A stretch of DNA of 64,000 nucleotides from an uncultured Kordiimonas sp. (GCA_947503625.1 CANNEK010000003.1:744001-808000), one strand, 5' to 3'; counted from the first letter of the stretch, positions 26,597 to 36,349 are shown. Made by a program: numbers and translations. The notes: generated from the sequence alone by a model not told the origin.

Positions 26597-26726
26597 TTTT
26601 CATCCTCGCTACTTTTTTCTGTTTTTCCTACCATTTACTACACTTGTAGAAATAAGCAAGAGACCTTTGCGGACGATGTTCAGGTCGCTATTGCGCAACA
26701 AGCGCCTCAAGCCTATGGTGCGCCCC

Positions 26727-27770
26727 ATGACAGATGATAAAAAAACTGAAGAAGCCGAAGACCGCGGCGAACGCATTGCCAAGGCGCTGGCACGTGCAGG
26801 TGTTGGCTCGCGCCGCGACGTGGAGCGCATGATCGGCGAAGGCCGCATTTCCATGGACGGCAAAACGCTTGAGACCCCGGCCGTTCTGGTTAAAAGCCTG
26901 AAGGGCATCAAGGTAGACGGCGAAGTGGTTGAGCAGGCTTCAGAGACAAAGCTTTGGCGCATGCACAAGACCCGCGGCATGCTGACGACACACAAGGATC
27001 CGGAAGGCCGTCGCACCGTTTTCGACAAGCTGCCCAAGCATATGGGGCGGGTGATCTCGGTGGGGCGTCTCGACATGAACACCGAAGGCCTGCTGCTTCT
27101 GACCAATGACGGTGCCCTTGCGCGCTGGATGGAGTTGCCCTCGAACGCTCTTGTGCGCAAATACCGTGTGCGGGTTTATGGCCGGGTTGACGAGAAAGCC
27201 CTGGCAAAACTGATAGATGGCATCACCATCGACGGCGTGCATTACGGCGAAGTGGATGCGAAACTTGAGGGGCGTTCCAGAAAAAGCCAAAAAGATGACG
27301 ATGGCCCCCGTCAATCGTCAGCCAATACATGGCTGACCGTTGCGATCCGCGAAGGCAAAAACCGCGAAGTCCGGCGTGTGATGGAGCATCTGGGCCTGAC
27401 CGTAAATAGGCTCATACGAACCAACTACGGGCCTTTCTCTCTGGGCACCCTGCCAATTGGCACGGCTGCGCAGGTTAACGACAAACAGTTGCGCGAAGTG
27501 ATGGCAGACTTTTTTGGCGAGGCACCAGACAGTGTAGCTGCGCCGAAGAAAACGCGTGATCCATCGAAGTGGGCGAAGGCAAAAAAAGAACCTCGTAACA
27601 AGCCGGGAGCCATTCGCCGCCGGAAAGGGTCTGACCAGCGCACAAACGAGAGATCACCTGAGCGCAAGGCAGGCCGGGGCGGTAGCAGTGACCAGCGCAA
27701 GGCCCGGCCTGAAGGCGAACGCAAAAAAGCGAGGCCGTCCGGCAATCGATCAAGGCCCCCCAAAAAATGA
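26727..27770 (+). CDS. rluB: 23S rRNA pseudouridine synthase RluB-like with basic tail
   Basis: Converts a uridine of 23S rRNA (position 2605 in E. coli RluB) to pseudouridine. It has an N-terminal S4 RNA-binding domain (RIAKALARAGVGSRRDVERMI) and the RluB/RsuA catalytic domain with the catalytic aspartate in VGRLDMNTEGLLLLTNDG; GKNREVRRVMEHLGL is the usual C-terminal motif. The last 75 or so residues are disordered and rich in Lys, Arg and Pro, probably contacting RNA. I start at 26727 because it places the S4 domain normally; ATGs at 26676 and 26715 are possible and none has a strong ribosome site. Coupled to rsmD by a 4-base overlap. Confidence 0.87.
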   Translation: MTDDKKTEEAEDRGERIAKALARAGVGSRRDVERMIGEGRISMDGKTLETPAVLVKSLKGIKVDGEVVEQASETKLWRMHKTRGMLTTHKDPEGRRTVFDKLPKHMGRVISVGRLDMNTEGLLLLTNDGALARWMELPSNALVRKYRVRVYGRVDEKALAKLIDGITIDGVHYGEVDAKLEGRSRKSQKDDDGPRQSSANTWLTVAIREGKNREVRRVMEHLGLTVNRLIRTNYGPFSLGTLPIGTAAQVNDKQLREVMADFFGEAPDSVAAPKKTRDPSKWAKAKKEPRNKPGAIRRRKGSDQRTNERSPERKAGRGGSSDQRKARPEGERKKARPSGNRSRPPKK

Positions 27771-28330
27771 CACGCATTATTGCCGGCCAGCATCGGGGGC
27801 GCAGGCTCGTCGTCCCCAAAGGCCAGAATGTTCGACCGACAACAGACCGCATGCGCGAACGACTTTTTTCCATCCTGATGCATGGCAAATACCCGACGCT
27901 GGGCGGAGCACGCATTGCAGATGTTTTTGCCGGCACGGGTGCACTTGGTCTTGAGGCACTTTCGCGCGGCGCCGCACACGTTACTTTTGTCGAAAAATCC
28001 CGAGATTCGCTTGATTGCCTGCGCGCCAATATCGCTGCCTTGCAGGCACAGGATCAGACAAACATTGTCGCCACCCAAGCCACAGCTTTACCTGCAAGCA
28101 ATCAGGCCTACGACTTCATTTTCATGGATCCGCCTTATAGAAAAGGCCTGCTGCTGCCAGCCCTTGAAAGCCTTCAGGCGCAAGGCTGGCTCACACATGA
28201 AACGATAGTGGTATGTGAACTGGCCAATGATGAAACGCTCGAGTTGCCATCGGGCGTCGATGTGATTGACGATCGCCAGCAGGGGCAGCAGCGGCTTATC
28301 ATCCTTGCGGTCGCAAGCCAAACCACCTGA
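27767..28330 (+). CDS. rsmD: 16S rRNA (guanine-966-N2) methyltransferase RsmD
   Basis: A 187-aa SAM-dependent methyltransferase that modifies G966 of 16S rRNA. It shows RIIAGQHRGRRLVVP at the N-terminus, the RPTTDRMRERLF segment, the SAM loop DVFAGTGALGLEALSRGA, and the catalytic DPPY. Its ATG overlaps the rluB stop (ATGA), a common pairing of rRNA-modification genes. Confidence 0.95.
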   Translation: MTRIIAGQHRGRRLVVPKGQNVRPTTDRMRERLFSILMHGKYPTLGGARIADVFAGTGALGLEALSRGAAHVTFVEKSRDSLDCLRANIAALQAQDQTNIVATQATALPASNQAYDFIFMDPPYRKGLLLPALESLQAQGWLTHETIVVCELANDETLELPSGVDVIDDRQQGQQRLIILAVASQTT

Positions 28331-28407
28331 TCAATCGTCAATATTCTCTTTGGATTTGAATGAATACGCGGCAGACTGGAGCCGGGTCTATAGAAAAGGT
28401 TTGGCAG

Positions 28408-30750
28408 ATGCGTGAACTAGAGGTTCGGTTGGCGCTGGTGTGTTTCGGTGGGGCATCACTCGCGGTTTACATGAACGGCGTGTCGCATGAGATATTGAAG
28501 CTGGTGCGCGCGTCAAAAGTTTATCACGGCCTGTCCACAGAACAGAAAGCTGACCTATCGCTGACCTATGATGATTGCGCCGGCGACCCAGCCTACTCAT
28601 CCGATACCGAGCGGCACTATTTCGAACTGCTGCAGGCGATTGGAAAAACTGTAGATTTACGGGTGATAGTAGATGTTATTTCGGGTGCCTCCGCAGGCGG
28701 AATCAACGGCATCTTCCTTGCCCGGGCGCTTGCTTTTGACCTCGACTTTGACCCCTTGCGCAAAATGTGGATGCAGCTCGGTGACATCGAAGAACTGATG
28801 GAAGAAGAGACTCTCGCCGAGCGATGGAGCAAAATCTACATGTATCCTCTGGTGTGGGCATTTGGGAACCGGATATGGAAAGGCGAACAACCTTATAAGG
28901 AAGCACGGCGCAAACTATCGCGCTTTGTTCGGTCGCGGTGGTTTGAACCGCCATTTTCCGGGACCCGCATGTTGAAGTGGATGATTGATGCCAACTGGAA
29001 CATGGGCGAGGCCAAACCAGGGTCGACACTGTTGCCGACGGGCCACCAGTTGGACCTCTTTGTCAGCCTGACCAACTTCTACGGGCAACAGCGGAAAGTG
29101 GCGATGCATGACCCTGAAGAGATCGACGAGCAACAACATAAGGTCAATCTAACGTTCAGCCACCTGCAAGGACCGCGTTCCCCGCGGTACAGCGATTTTG
29201 ACGATACCAACATTCCAGGCCTCGGGTTTGCGGCGCGCGCGACATCCAGTTTTCCTGGCGCATTTCCGCCAATGCGAATCAAAGACCTGAAGAGCTTCCT
29301 GAAGACTGAAGGCAGTGACTGGCCACATGAAACCGACTTTATGCAGAAGAACTTCTCTCTGCTTCAGGAAGAGCCTGATGAAATAGAACAGATGAGCTTC
29401 ATTGATGGCGGCGTTACAAATAACAAACCCTTTGCCAGTGCCATCAAGGCCATCACCAACAAACCTGCACACCGCGAAGTTGACCGACGGGTTATTTTTG
29501 TTGATCCGCGCCCGGGTGAACCCCTGAGCAAAAACCCGAACCTTGGCAAGAATGAACGTCCGGTTCCCGGTTTCTTTCGCGCCATACTGTCATCGCTGGC
29601 TGCAATTCCGCGAGATGAGCCCATTTTGGACGACCTGCAGGACATAGAGCAACAAAACAGACAAGCTCGTCGTTTCGAAACCGTTATGAAACGTATTGAA
29701 CTGGATGTCTCCGCTCTGGTTGATCGCATTCTGGTTCTGGAACCGGGTAAGCCCGTTTCAACAGCCATGCTCGCAAGCTGGCGGGAGCGCGCCCATGAAC
29801 AAGCTCATGTGGAGGCAGGTTTTGGATATGGAAGCTATGTTGAAGCCAAAGGCGTTCAACTGGTGGACCGGCTAAGCACATTCCTCATTGATTGGCAGCG
29901 GGAGCGCGGCTTAAAGGAACCACCAGTCCGTCTCACCGACATTACAGAATGGGCGCATGATGCGGGCTACCTGGGGTCCAGCGACGCAACCTGCAGGCAC
30001 ACCATTCCTTTCTTTCGGCGCTTTGATGTGGATTTCCGTGTAAGACGCCTGCGCTTCATGATCAAGCGGCTGAACCGCTATCTTCAGCAAGACCGGAACA
30101 AAGCCGGATCGGTTTCCTACTCGGAGCTGAAAGCTCAAATCTATGATAGTATTGCGCGGTACCGGCGACGGTGGCAGCCCAAATTCTATAACAATGTGCC
30201 GCTGGGTGAAACGGTGGTGGAAACCCTGAACAATATTGGCACCAAAATGGCCCTGGAAGACAGGGATTTTGAAGAAGATAAATTGCTCGCCGAAGCGATC
30301 AACTCTGTTGCCGACGAAAGCCTGCGCAAAACGCTTTTTCACGCCTACGTCGGTTTTGCCTTCTATGACATCGCCACGCTTCCCATGACCGCTCATGCCG
30401 ATTTGCTGGAAATAGACGAAGTGCGCGTCGACAGAATTAGCCCGCTCGACTGCACTGACCTTCATGGAGACGACGAAAACGGGCCATTAATGGGTGACAA
30501 GCTTTTCAACTTCGGGGCATTTTTCAGCCGCCGCGCCCGTGAGAACGATTATATCTGGGGACGCATTCACGCTGCTAACCGATTGGTGGATTTCCTTTGT
30601 GATGCCGCGGGTGAAGATGTTGTATGCGGCAATCTGGATCTTGTCGAATTGCGTAAAAAGCTAGCACTTTCCATACTGGAAACTGAAGCGGAGCACACGG
30701 TTGCAAGTGAAGAATTGATTGCAAAACTCAGGAAAAACTTCAGCTTTTGA
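28408..30750 (+). CDS. Patatin-like phospholipase with DUF3376-type C-terminal region
   Basis: A 780-aa protein. The patatin domain holds the serine-aspartate dyad: Ser95 in SGASAGG and Asp333 in IDGGVTNNKPF; the oxyanion glycines are in CFGGASLAVYMNGV near the N-terminus. The long helical C-terminal half resembles the DUF3376 region of patatin-related proteins. It probably hydrolyses membrane lipids or acyl esters; there is no signal peptide. The family usually begins with an MRELEVRLALV-like sequence, which fits the ATG at 28408 with AAAAGG upstream; the in-frame ATG at 28360 would add 16 residues. It follows rsmD by about 80 bases. Confidence 0.85.
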   Translation: MRELEVRLALVCFGGASLAVYMNGVSHEILKLVRASKVYHGLSTEQKADLSLTYDDCAGDPAYSSDTERHYFELLQAIGKTVDLRVIVDVISGASAGGINGIFLARALAFDLDFDPLRKMWMQLGDIEELMEEETLAERWSKIYMYPLVWAFGNRIWKGEQPYKEARRKLSRFVRSRWFEPPFSGTRMLKWMIDANWNMGEAKPGSTLLPTGHQLDLFVSLTNFYGQQRKVAMHDPEEIDEQQHKVNLTFSHLQGPRSPRYSDFDDTNIPGLGFAARATSSFPGAFPPMRIKDLKSFLKTEGSDWPHETDFMQKNFSLLQEEPDEIEQMSFIDGGVTNNKPFASAIKAITNKPAHREVDRRVIFVDPRPGEPLSKNPNLGKNERPVPGFFRAILSSLAAIPRDEPILDDLQDIEQQNRQARRFETVMKRIELDVSALVDRILVLEPGKPVSTAMLASWRERAHEQAHVEAGFGYGSYVEAKGVQLVDRLSTFLIDWQRERGLKEPPVRLTDITEWAHDAGYLGSSDATCRHTIPFFRRFDVDFRVRRLRFMIKRLNRYLQQDRNKAGSVSYSELKAQIYDSIARYRRRWQPKFYNNVPLGETVVETLNNIGTKMALEDRDFEEDKLLAEAINSVADESLRKTLFHAYVGFAFYDIATLPMTAHADLLEIDEVRVDRISPLDCTDLHGDDENGPLMGDKLFNFGAFFSRRARENDYIWGRIHAANRLVDFLCDAAGEDVVCGNLDLVELRKKLALSILETEAEHTVASEELIAKLRKNFSF

Positions 30751-30771
30751 TGTGATGCCAATGGCGCTGCG

Positions 30772-32205
30772 TCAACCAGCCAGGCCACCCATCAGCATAT
30801 ATTTGATTTCCAGATATTCATCGAGGCCATGGCGTGAACCCTCACGCCCGATGCCGGATTCCTTAACACCACCAAACGGCGCAACTTCTGTTGACAGAAT
30901 GCCTTCGTTGACACCCACCATGCCGTACTCTAGCGCTTCCGCCACACGCCATACCCGGCCCAGATCACGCGCATAAAAATATGCAGCCAGTCCGTAAGGC
31001 GTGTTGTTTGCCATCTGAACCACGTCCGCTTCATTTTCAAACCGGAACACCGGTGCCACCGGCCCAAAAATCTCCGCGTGAGCGATGGCCATATCAGGTG
31101 TGGTATCAGCCAGAACCGTGGGTTCGAAATAGTTGCTTCCAACACTTGAGCGATCGCCGCCGGCAACTGCTTTTGCCCCTGCTTCCATGGCAGAGCGCAC
31201 CAGTTTTTCGACCTTTTCCACTGCAGCGGCATTGATAAGCGGGCCCACATCTATTCCGTCTTTGCTACCGTCGCCGACGGTTAGGCCGGCAACACGCCTG
31301 GAAAACTTTTCTACAAAGGCGTCATACACGCCGCTTTGGACGTAAAAACGGTTCGCGCACACACATGTCTGCCCTGCATTCCGGTATTTGGAAGCAATGG
31401 CCCCTTCAATTGCGGCATCAAGGTCCGCGTCGTCAAACACAATGAAGGGAGCGTTCCCGCCCAGTTCCATGCTGGCTTTTTTGACCGTATCTGCAGCCTG
31501 CCGCATCAGAATTTTGCCAACGGCTGTTGAACCGGTAAATGATATCTTCCGGATATCCGCGTGGGTGGTCAACACCTCACCAATAGCTGCAGGTTCCGTC
31601 GTGGTCACAATTTTAAAAACGCCTTCAGGCACGCCCGCATCAATCGCAAGTTTTTCGAGCGCAAGTGCAGACAAGGGGGTTGCTTCCGCGGGCTTAACGA
31701 TCATGGGGCAGCCCGCGGCAAGGGCCGGTGCTGCCTTGCGCGTGATCATCGCAACCGGGAAATTCCAGGGTGTGATGGCGGAAACAACGCCAACCGGTTG
31801 TTTGATGACAACAATACGCGCATTGGCATTGTGGGTCGGTATAACCTCGCCGTAAGCACGTTTTCCTTCTTCCGCAAACCATTCAAGGAACGACGCGCCG
31901 TAAGCAACCTCGCCGCGCGCTTCCACAAGCGGCTTGCCGCACTCTGCCGTGATAAGTGCCGCCAGCTCTTCACTGTGTTCCAACATCAGGGAAAACCAGC
32001 GTCTCAGGATCGCGGCTCTTTCCTTGGCGGTTTTCTTCGCCCATCCAGAGAGAGCCTTCGTAGCTGTGCCGACACAGCTTGAAACTTCATCCGCCGAATA
32101 GTCTCGAACGGTCATGAGATGCGCGCCGGTCGCAGGGTTTTGCACGCTCAGGCCCTCGCCGTTAATTGCATAGTCATCCAGCAAACTTGTAAGGCGTACG
32201 CTCAT
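30772..32205 (-). CDS. gabD: Succinate-semialdehyde dehydrogenase (NAD(P)+)
   Basis: Oxidises succinate semialdehyde to succinate in the GABA pathway. A 477-aa aldehyde dehydrogenase superfamily member: cofactor loop FTGSTAVGK, catalytic glutamate in MELGGNAPF, catalytic cysteine in NAGQTCVCANR and the EIFGPVAPV motif. The paired cysteines CVC and the family-specific ITPWNFPVAMI and KESGIGREGS fit GabD. Start: ATG at 32205 with GGAG seven bases upstream; ATG at 32211 overlaps that site. It is monocistronic and convergent with the patatin gene, 21 bases apart; no GABA transaminase is nearby. Confidence 0.9.
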   Translation of the reverse strand: MSVRLTSLLDDYAINGEGLSVQNPATGAHLMTVRDYSADEVSSCVGTATKALSGWAKKTAKERAAILRRWFSLMLEHSEELAALITAECGKPLVEARGEVAYGASFLEWFAEEGKRAYGEVIPTHNANARIVVIKQPVGVVSAITPWNFPVAMITRKAAPALAAGCPMIVKPAEATPLSALALEKLAIDAGVPEGVFKIVTTTEPAAIGEVLTTHADIRKISFTGSTAVGKILMRQAADTVKKASMELGGNAPFIVFDDADLDAAIEGAIASKYRNAGQTCVCANRFYVQSGVYDAFVEKFSRRVAGLTVGDGSKDGIDVGPLINAAAVEKVEKLVRSAMEAGAKAVAGGDRSSVGSNYFEPTVLADTTPDMAIAHAEIFGPVAPVFRFENEADVVQMANNTPYGLAAYFYARDLGRVWRVAEALEYGMVGVNEGILSTEVAPFGGVKESGIGREGSRHGLDEYLEIKYMLMGGLAG

Positions 32206-32467
32206 AATCATCTCCGTTCGGGCTTCAATATGTGCAGTGAAAATAGGCCGGTAGAGGGCAAACCGCAACAGACTTAACGCCAGGTAGTGACCACTAAAAG
32301 ATGTGTAATCCGTTCAGCAAGTGTTCACCGTATAAACACCATATTGGACACTAGAGGTTTGGCTTCTGGCGACCAAGCGCTGCGCAACGATCGTTTCGCG
32401 GGGATTGTGCGCCCGCACTGTTGACGTTAGGCTCTGGAGCGCTACATGACTGCGTGGGAGAAAATGT

Positions 32468-33718
32468 ATGTTTAATAAGACAAAAATCACACTTTTTTTG
32501 ATATTTTCCGCACTTACCAGCGCCATTATTCCTGCAGCTGCAGCGGGAGACCTATCCGAGGAAAAACTTAAAAGCCTTATGGACCATGTCGGCGCCTATG
32601 TCGAAAGTGGCCGCCTGGTGGGTGCCACAACACTTGTCGCCAAGGATGGTGAGGTTGCGCATTTCGAGACTTACGGCGAGATCAGCAAGGAAAACGGTAC
32701 CCGCATGTCGGAAGATGCCGTGTTTCGTATTTATTCCATGACCAAACCCATTACTGGCGTGGGTCTTATGATGTTGTGGGAAGAAGGCAAATTCAAACTT
32801 GATGACCCGGTGTCGAAGTATCTTCCTTCGTTCAAGGACCAACGAGTTTTTGCCGGCGTTAACGAAGATGGTTCCTTGAAGACCGTTCCCGCTGAACGGC
32901 CATCGACAATTCGGGACCTGATGACCCACACATCCGGCCTGACATACGGGGTATTTGGCAACACACCCGTTGACCAGCTTTACGGTAAAGCAGGCGTTTT
33001 CAATCCGGAATTGACACTTGCGGAGCAAACAGAAGTTCTGGGTAAGCTGCCGCTGTTGTATCAGCCGGGACAAGCCTGGGTCTACTCTCTTTCGGTTGAC
33101 GTTCAGGGCCGGCTTATTGAAGTCCTGTCGGGTCAAACGCTGGGCGAATTTTTCGCAGAACGTATATTTGCACCGCTGGGTATGACGGACACAGGCTTTT
33201 TCGTCCGCCCTGACCAGCTAGACCGTTTCGTGGAAATATATGCGCCAAATGAGGAGAAACAGCTGGTTGCTTACCGCGGCGATTTCTTTGGTGATTTCAC
33301 TGTAGAACCAAAATCAGAGTCAGGCGGCGGCGGCCTCGTATCGACCACGCTTGACTATTGGAAGTTTGCCCAAATGGTTGCAAACGGCGGTGAACTGAAC
33401 GGGGTGCGCCTGTTGAAACAAGACACAGTGGATATGATGCACCGCGATCATCTGCCCGAGAACCTGAATGGAATTGCTGGCGGTGCCCAGGGGCTTGGTT
33501 TCGGCCTTGGTTTTGCCGTTGTGCAGGATGTCGAGAAACAAGGCGGCGCGACCAATGAAGGTGAATACTTCTGGGGCGGCATGGCAAACACCATCTTCTG
33601 GATTGACCCGAAGGAAGACCTGGTCGCGATCTTCATGACGAATATTCTGCCGTCCGGAATTTACCCCTTGAGAAACGAACTGAGAGATAAAATCTATAGC
33701 GCAGTTGAAGCCGACTGA
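32468..33718 (+). CDS. Exported serine hydrolase, beta-lactamase (S12) family
   Basis: A 416-aa hydrolase with a signal peptide (about residues 1-26, ending AAAAG). The nucleophile motif is Ser90-Met-Thr-Lys93 and the tyrosine motif is Tyr206 in VYSLSVD, where the usual third-position Asn is Leu, as in the EstB-type esterases. HTSGLTYG and a C-terminal WGGMANTIFWIDP segment, which replaces KTG, are typical of this esterase branch. It is unrelated in detail to the other S12 protein at 25046-26596. A terminator follows. Confidence 0.87.
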   Translation: MFNKTKITLFLIFSALTSAIIPAAAAGDLSEEKLKSLMDHVGAYVESGRLVGATTLVAKDGEVAHFETYGEISKENGTRMSEDAVFRIYSMTKPITGVGLMMLWEEGKFKLDDPVSKYLPSFKDQRVFAGVNEDGSLKTVPAERPSTIRDLMTHTSGLTYGVFGNTPVDQLYGKAGVFNPELTLAEQTEVLGKLPLLYQPGQAWVYSLSVDVQGRLIEVLSGQTLGEFFAERIFAPLGMTDTGFFVRPDQLDRFVEIYAPNEEKQLVAYRGDFFGDFTVEPKSESGGGGLVSTTLDYWKFAQMVANGGELNGVRLLKQDTVDMMHRDHLPENLNGIAGGAQGLGFGLGFAVVQDVEKQGGATNEGEYFWGGMANTIFWIDPKEDLVAIFMTNILPSGIYPLRNELRDKIYSAVEAD

Positions 33719-33743
33719 ACGTTCTCTTCAGCAATAGACAGAC

Positions 33744-33772
33744 AAAGGCGGGCATCATTGCCCGCCTTTTTC
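33744..33772 (+). terminator. Rho-independent terminator
   Basis: A perfect 10-bp stem (33744-33753 with 33760-33769), 6-nt loop and T run, after the serine hydrolase gene. The A-rich left side also allows it to work for the converging tonB transcript from the minus strand. Confidence 0.9.
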
Positions 33773-33805
33773 GTTTCGCAGTAAGGCTCTTGCGCCCGGA
33801 CACCG

Positions 33806-34420
33806 TCAATCCTGCAGGTTGAAGCTAAAACGATAGCGGACGCCGGTTACCATCTGCGCGCTACCATTCACCACCTTTGGTTTGTATTTGAATTTAGCGG
33901 CAGCCTTGATGGCCTCTCTCTCGAAATATCCTTTCGGCTCGGCATCAATGACAATGATCGAACTGCGGGGAACGGAACCATCTGGCGCGACTGTCAGTTC
34001 TACGGTTACATAGCCTTCAATCGCTCGTTCCTGCGCGCGCACAGGATATTGTGCCTGTACGATCACGAGTGGCATATAGTCACCGTCAGATTGCCCGGAG
34101 TCTGGCCTTACCAGATCGGGCCCTGTAGGCCGAGGGGGAGGAGGCACAGGCGGGCCATCGCCCGAGGGTCCCGGTAGTACCTCCCTTTCAGGACCAATGA
34201 TCTCCGGGGGGGCTACCACTTCAGGTGGCTCGATATCCCATATCCGACGAGGCGGTTCCGGTGGTACCGGTTCCTGCACAAAATCGATAAATCTGCGCGG
34301 TTGCGGTTGATCAAGGTTGATATCGCCTTCACCACCGACAAGCAATTGCATGATTAGAAAAAGCCCTGACGTCACCAGCCCTGCAAGCGGGCCGACGGCA
34401 AACAAACGTGAGGAATTCAC
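33806..34420 (-). CDS. TonB-like energy transducer (second copy)
   Basis: A 204-aa protein with one N-terminal membrane helix (LAGLVTSGLFLIMQLLV), a proline-rich periplasmic linker (about residues 50-105, many PP and EP) and a C-terminal TonB fold (about 110-204) with QYPVRAQERAIEGYVTVE and FKYKPKVVNG. It would carry energy from an ExbB/ExbD motor to outer membrane receptors. Its C-terminal domain is very similar to that of the TonB encoded at 36370-36990, but the linker differs. It starts with GTG behind GGAG. Being outside the exb operon, with its own AT-rich upstream region, it may be expressed separately and use the same motor. Confidence 0.87.
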   Translation of the reverse strand: MNSSRLFAVGPLAGLVTSGLFLIMQLLVGGEGDINLDQPQPRRFIDFVQEPVPPEPPRRIWDIEPPEVVAPPEIIGPEREVLPGPSGDGPPVPPPPRPTGPDLVRPDSGQSDGDYMPLVIVQAQYPVRAQERAIEGYVTVELTVAPDGSVPRSSIIVIDAEPKGYFEREAIKAAAKFKYKPKVVNGSAQMVTGVRYRFSFNLQD

Positions 34421-34430
34421 AATGAGTCTC

Positions 34431-34495
34431 CATATTGTTATGTAGTAACTATACTATAACCATTGTGATATTTAAAGTTATAATATAACAATATG
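34431..34495. repeat. 11-bp perfect inverted repeat flanking an AT-rich control region
   Basis: CATATTGTTAT at 34431-34441 is repeated in inverse orientation as ATAACAATATG at 34485-34495, with 43 bases of very AT-rich DNA between. It begins 10 bases upstream of the second tonB start. It could be a pair of operator half-sites spaced about five helical turns apart, with the tonB promoter inside. No ends or target duplications typical of a mobile element are seen. Confidence 0.5.
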
Positions 34496-34554
34496 AGGGC
34501 TCAGGCCGACGCAAGCTGGCGTCCGCCTGAATGTGCTGTCGAATTCAGAAAGAA

Positions 34555-34866
34555 TCAGCGGCTGGGTTTTCCAGATGGCATGAGAAGGTGCACTATAAGG
34601 GCGCCGGCCGTCAGTGTTCCGCCCCAAACAACCACAAAGAGAGCGAAGCCAAGGAGTAGCTTTATTGGCAAAAGAAGTGCCCACCAAGCGCCGTCAACAG
34701 CTGGCAACAATTCTGATAGCCAGTACAGCGCAAGGGCCGCAACGTAAAGAAGTGGCGTGACAAGAAGATAATCGGTCCACCGATAATAGCCTGAGCGTAT
34801 CTCATCGCGCATAAGGATAAGAACGCCACAGCCGGAAAGAAATGCGAATGGAACAAGCCAGATCAT
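34555..34866 (-). CDS. Small membrane protein between the two TonB loci
   Basis: A 103-aa protein with three hydrophobic segments (about residues 2-18, 31-54, 64-95), the third long enough for two spans. No family recognised. It lies on the same strand as the TonB genes but is separated from the TPR gene by a terminator, so it is probably expressed alone or with the downstream tonB. Confidence 0.55.
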   Translation of the reverse strand: MIWLVPFAFLSGCGVLILMRDEIRSGYYRWTDYLLVTPLLYVAALALYWLSELLPAVDGAWWALLLPIKLLLGFALFVVVWGGTLTAGALIVHLLMPSGKPSR

Positions 34867-34941
34867 GGATAAAGTGTACGCCAGCGCGCAACCAAGTCAA
34901 AGCACATCAATTGTCTGGATGCCCAAAAAATACGCCTAAAG

Positions 34942-34968
34942 AAAAACGGCGCCCCCGAAGGAACGCCG
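34942..34968 (-). terminator. Terminator of the DUF3450-ExbB-ExbD-TonB-TPR operon
   Basis: On the minus strand, CGGCG (34968-34964) pairs with CGCCG (34951-34947) around a loop, followed by TTTTTC. It lies 26 bases after the TPR gene stop, marking the end of the operon. Confidence 0.7.
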
Positions 34969-34993
34969 CTTGGTATAATTTGTGGTCTTCCGA

Positions 34994-36349
34994 CTACCGT
35001 CCGGTCAGCATTTGCTCTCGGGCTTCTTCAGCCGCAAGATAACTGCGCCAGTTTGCAACAGCCCGGCGGTCTTTCGCTTCGTTAGACAAACGTGCCGCTT
35101 TGCTGAATGCGCGCTTGGCTTCGTCAAAGCGTTTCAACTCGGTCAAAACCTGACCATGCATCATCACACCAGCAAGCAACTTGGCTTTGTTCTTTTTGAG
35201 GTTTTCCTCATCATCTTCAAAGGCCTTTTGCATCTTAACGAGAGACGCTTCAGCATCAGCATAACGATCAACCTGCATCTGAACCTGCCCAATCTGCAAC
35301 CACAGATCTCCGTCACTTTCCGCACCAGCGGCAATCGAAAGCGGCTCAAGTGCTTTGCGGTACTCGGTGGCCGCCAGGTAACACTGCCCCATAAGCTTCT
35401 GATTTTCAGGTGTATCCTCAATCAGATTGTCATCAAGCCCACGCTTCATAATCCATGCGCACTTGATCGGTGCTTCGCGAGCGAGCTGGATTTGTGCAAC
35501 GTTAATCAGGCGTTGTTCATTGTCATCAAGGAAACCTTGCTTATAAGCAGCTTCAGTAATCGAGAAGGATGTCTCTTCGTCACCAAGCTCCTGATATATA
35601 CCAGCCAGCTGGCTCCAGTATGTCGGGTTGGGCCAACGAATAAGCAGCACTTCCAGCACATCACGAACTTTGTCATACTGGTTTAGTTCCCAGTGGGCCG
35701 ACAATGCCAGATTGTACCAGTTTTCCTTCACTTCAACAGTGTCGATAGACTCTGCCTGACTGATTGCCTGGTAGATGTAATCGAGGCTTTTGCTGAAATC
35801 ACTCAGCTGATAGTGCAACTGCCCGATAAAGGTCAGCTGAGCAACACCAACCAGTGTGGGGTCTACTTTTCTCTGCCAATCTTCAACAAACTGAAGTGAC
35901 TTTGTATAATTTTCTTCACTGAAATAGAGCTGAGCAAGACCATAGATGATCTGCATTTCCAGTGCTTCAGGGATGCTTTCCTTAAACGTCAGGATCATTT
36001 CGTACGCGCGAATCGTATCGGGCGTATTTTCCTTTTCGAAAGCGATCATCGCCCGCATCTGCCACACAACGGCTTTTTCGTAGTCGTTGATGTTCCGTTT
36101 CTCCATCGCCTTCTGAAGAAAAACTTCCGCAGCAGGAATATCGCTCAGGTCCATTGCTTCCTGGGCTTTTTGAACCTGCTTGTGCACATCAAGGCTCATA
36201 GCCGGAACCTTGCGTGTTTTCTGCTTTTTCTTCGGCGCTTCCTGTGCTGCTGCTGCATTCGCCAGCGGCGAGCCCTCTGGTACAGGCATCACCGCCAAAA
36301 CAGCTGCGGCTGCAATCGCCATTGGTATGGATTTAATAAACTTAACCAT
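34994..36349 (-). CDS. TonB-operon-associated TPR protein
   Basis: A 451-aa exported protein: a signal peptide (IPMAIAAAAVLAVMPV) followed by helical TPR-like repeats from about residue 50 to the end. Repeat cues include the recurring A-x-x-Y/F-x-x-A pattern, such as SKSLDYIYQAI and KRAFSKAARLS. Proteins of this sort sit at the end of TtpC-type TonB operons in Vibrio and related marine bacteria and are probably periplasmic scaffolds. A second ATG at 36349 is better spaced from AAAGG than the one at 36355. It follows tonB by 20 bases. Confidence 0.85.
   Translation of the reverse strand: MVKFIKSIPMAIAAAAVLAVMPVPEGSPLANAAAAQEAPKKKQKTRKVPAMSLDVHKQVQKAQEAMDLSDIPAAEVFLQKAMEKRNINDYEKAVVWQMRAMIAFEKENTPDTIRAYEMILTFKESIPEALEMQIIYGLAQLYFSEENYTKSLQFVEDWQRKVDPTLVGVAQLTFIGQLHYQLSDFSKSLDYIYQAISQAESIDTVEVKENWYNLALSAHWELNQYDKVRDVLEVLLIRWPNPTYWSQLAGIYQELGDEETSFSITEAAYKQGFLDDNEQRLINVAQIQLAREAPIKCAWIMKRGLDDNLIEDTPENQKLMGQCYLAATEYRKALEPLSIAAGAESDGDLWLQIGQVQMQVDRYADAEASLVKMQKAFEDDEENLKKNKAKLLAGVMMHGQVLTELKRFDEAKRAFSKAARLSNEAKDRRAVANWRSYLAAEEAREQMLTGR

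Noticed and set aside
25046-33718. Two beta-lactamase-family proteins as antibiotic resistance genes
   Set aside because: Both lack the KTG box and match the broad S12 esterase/peptidase group; resistance is not supported.
34431-34495. Miniature mobile element bounded by inverted repeats
   Set aside because: Only 65 bases, no target duplication and no second copy in the window; operator arms are likelier.
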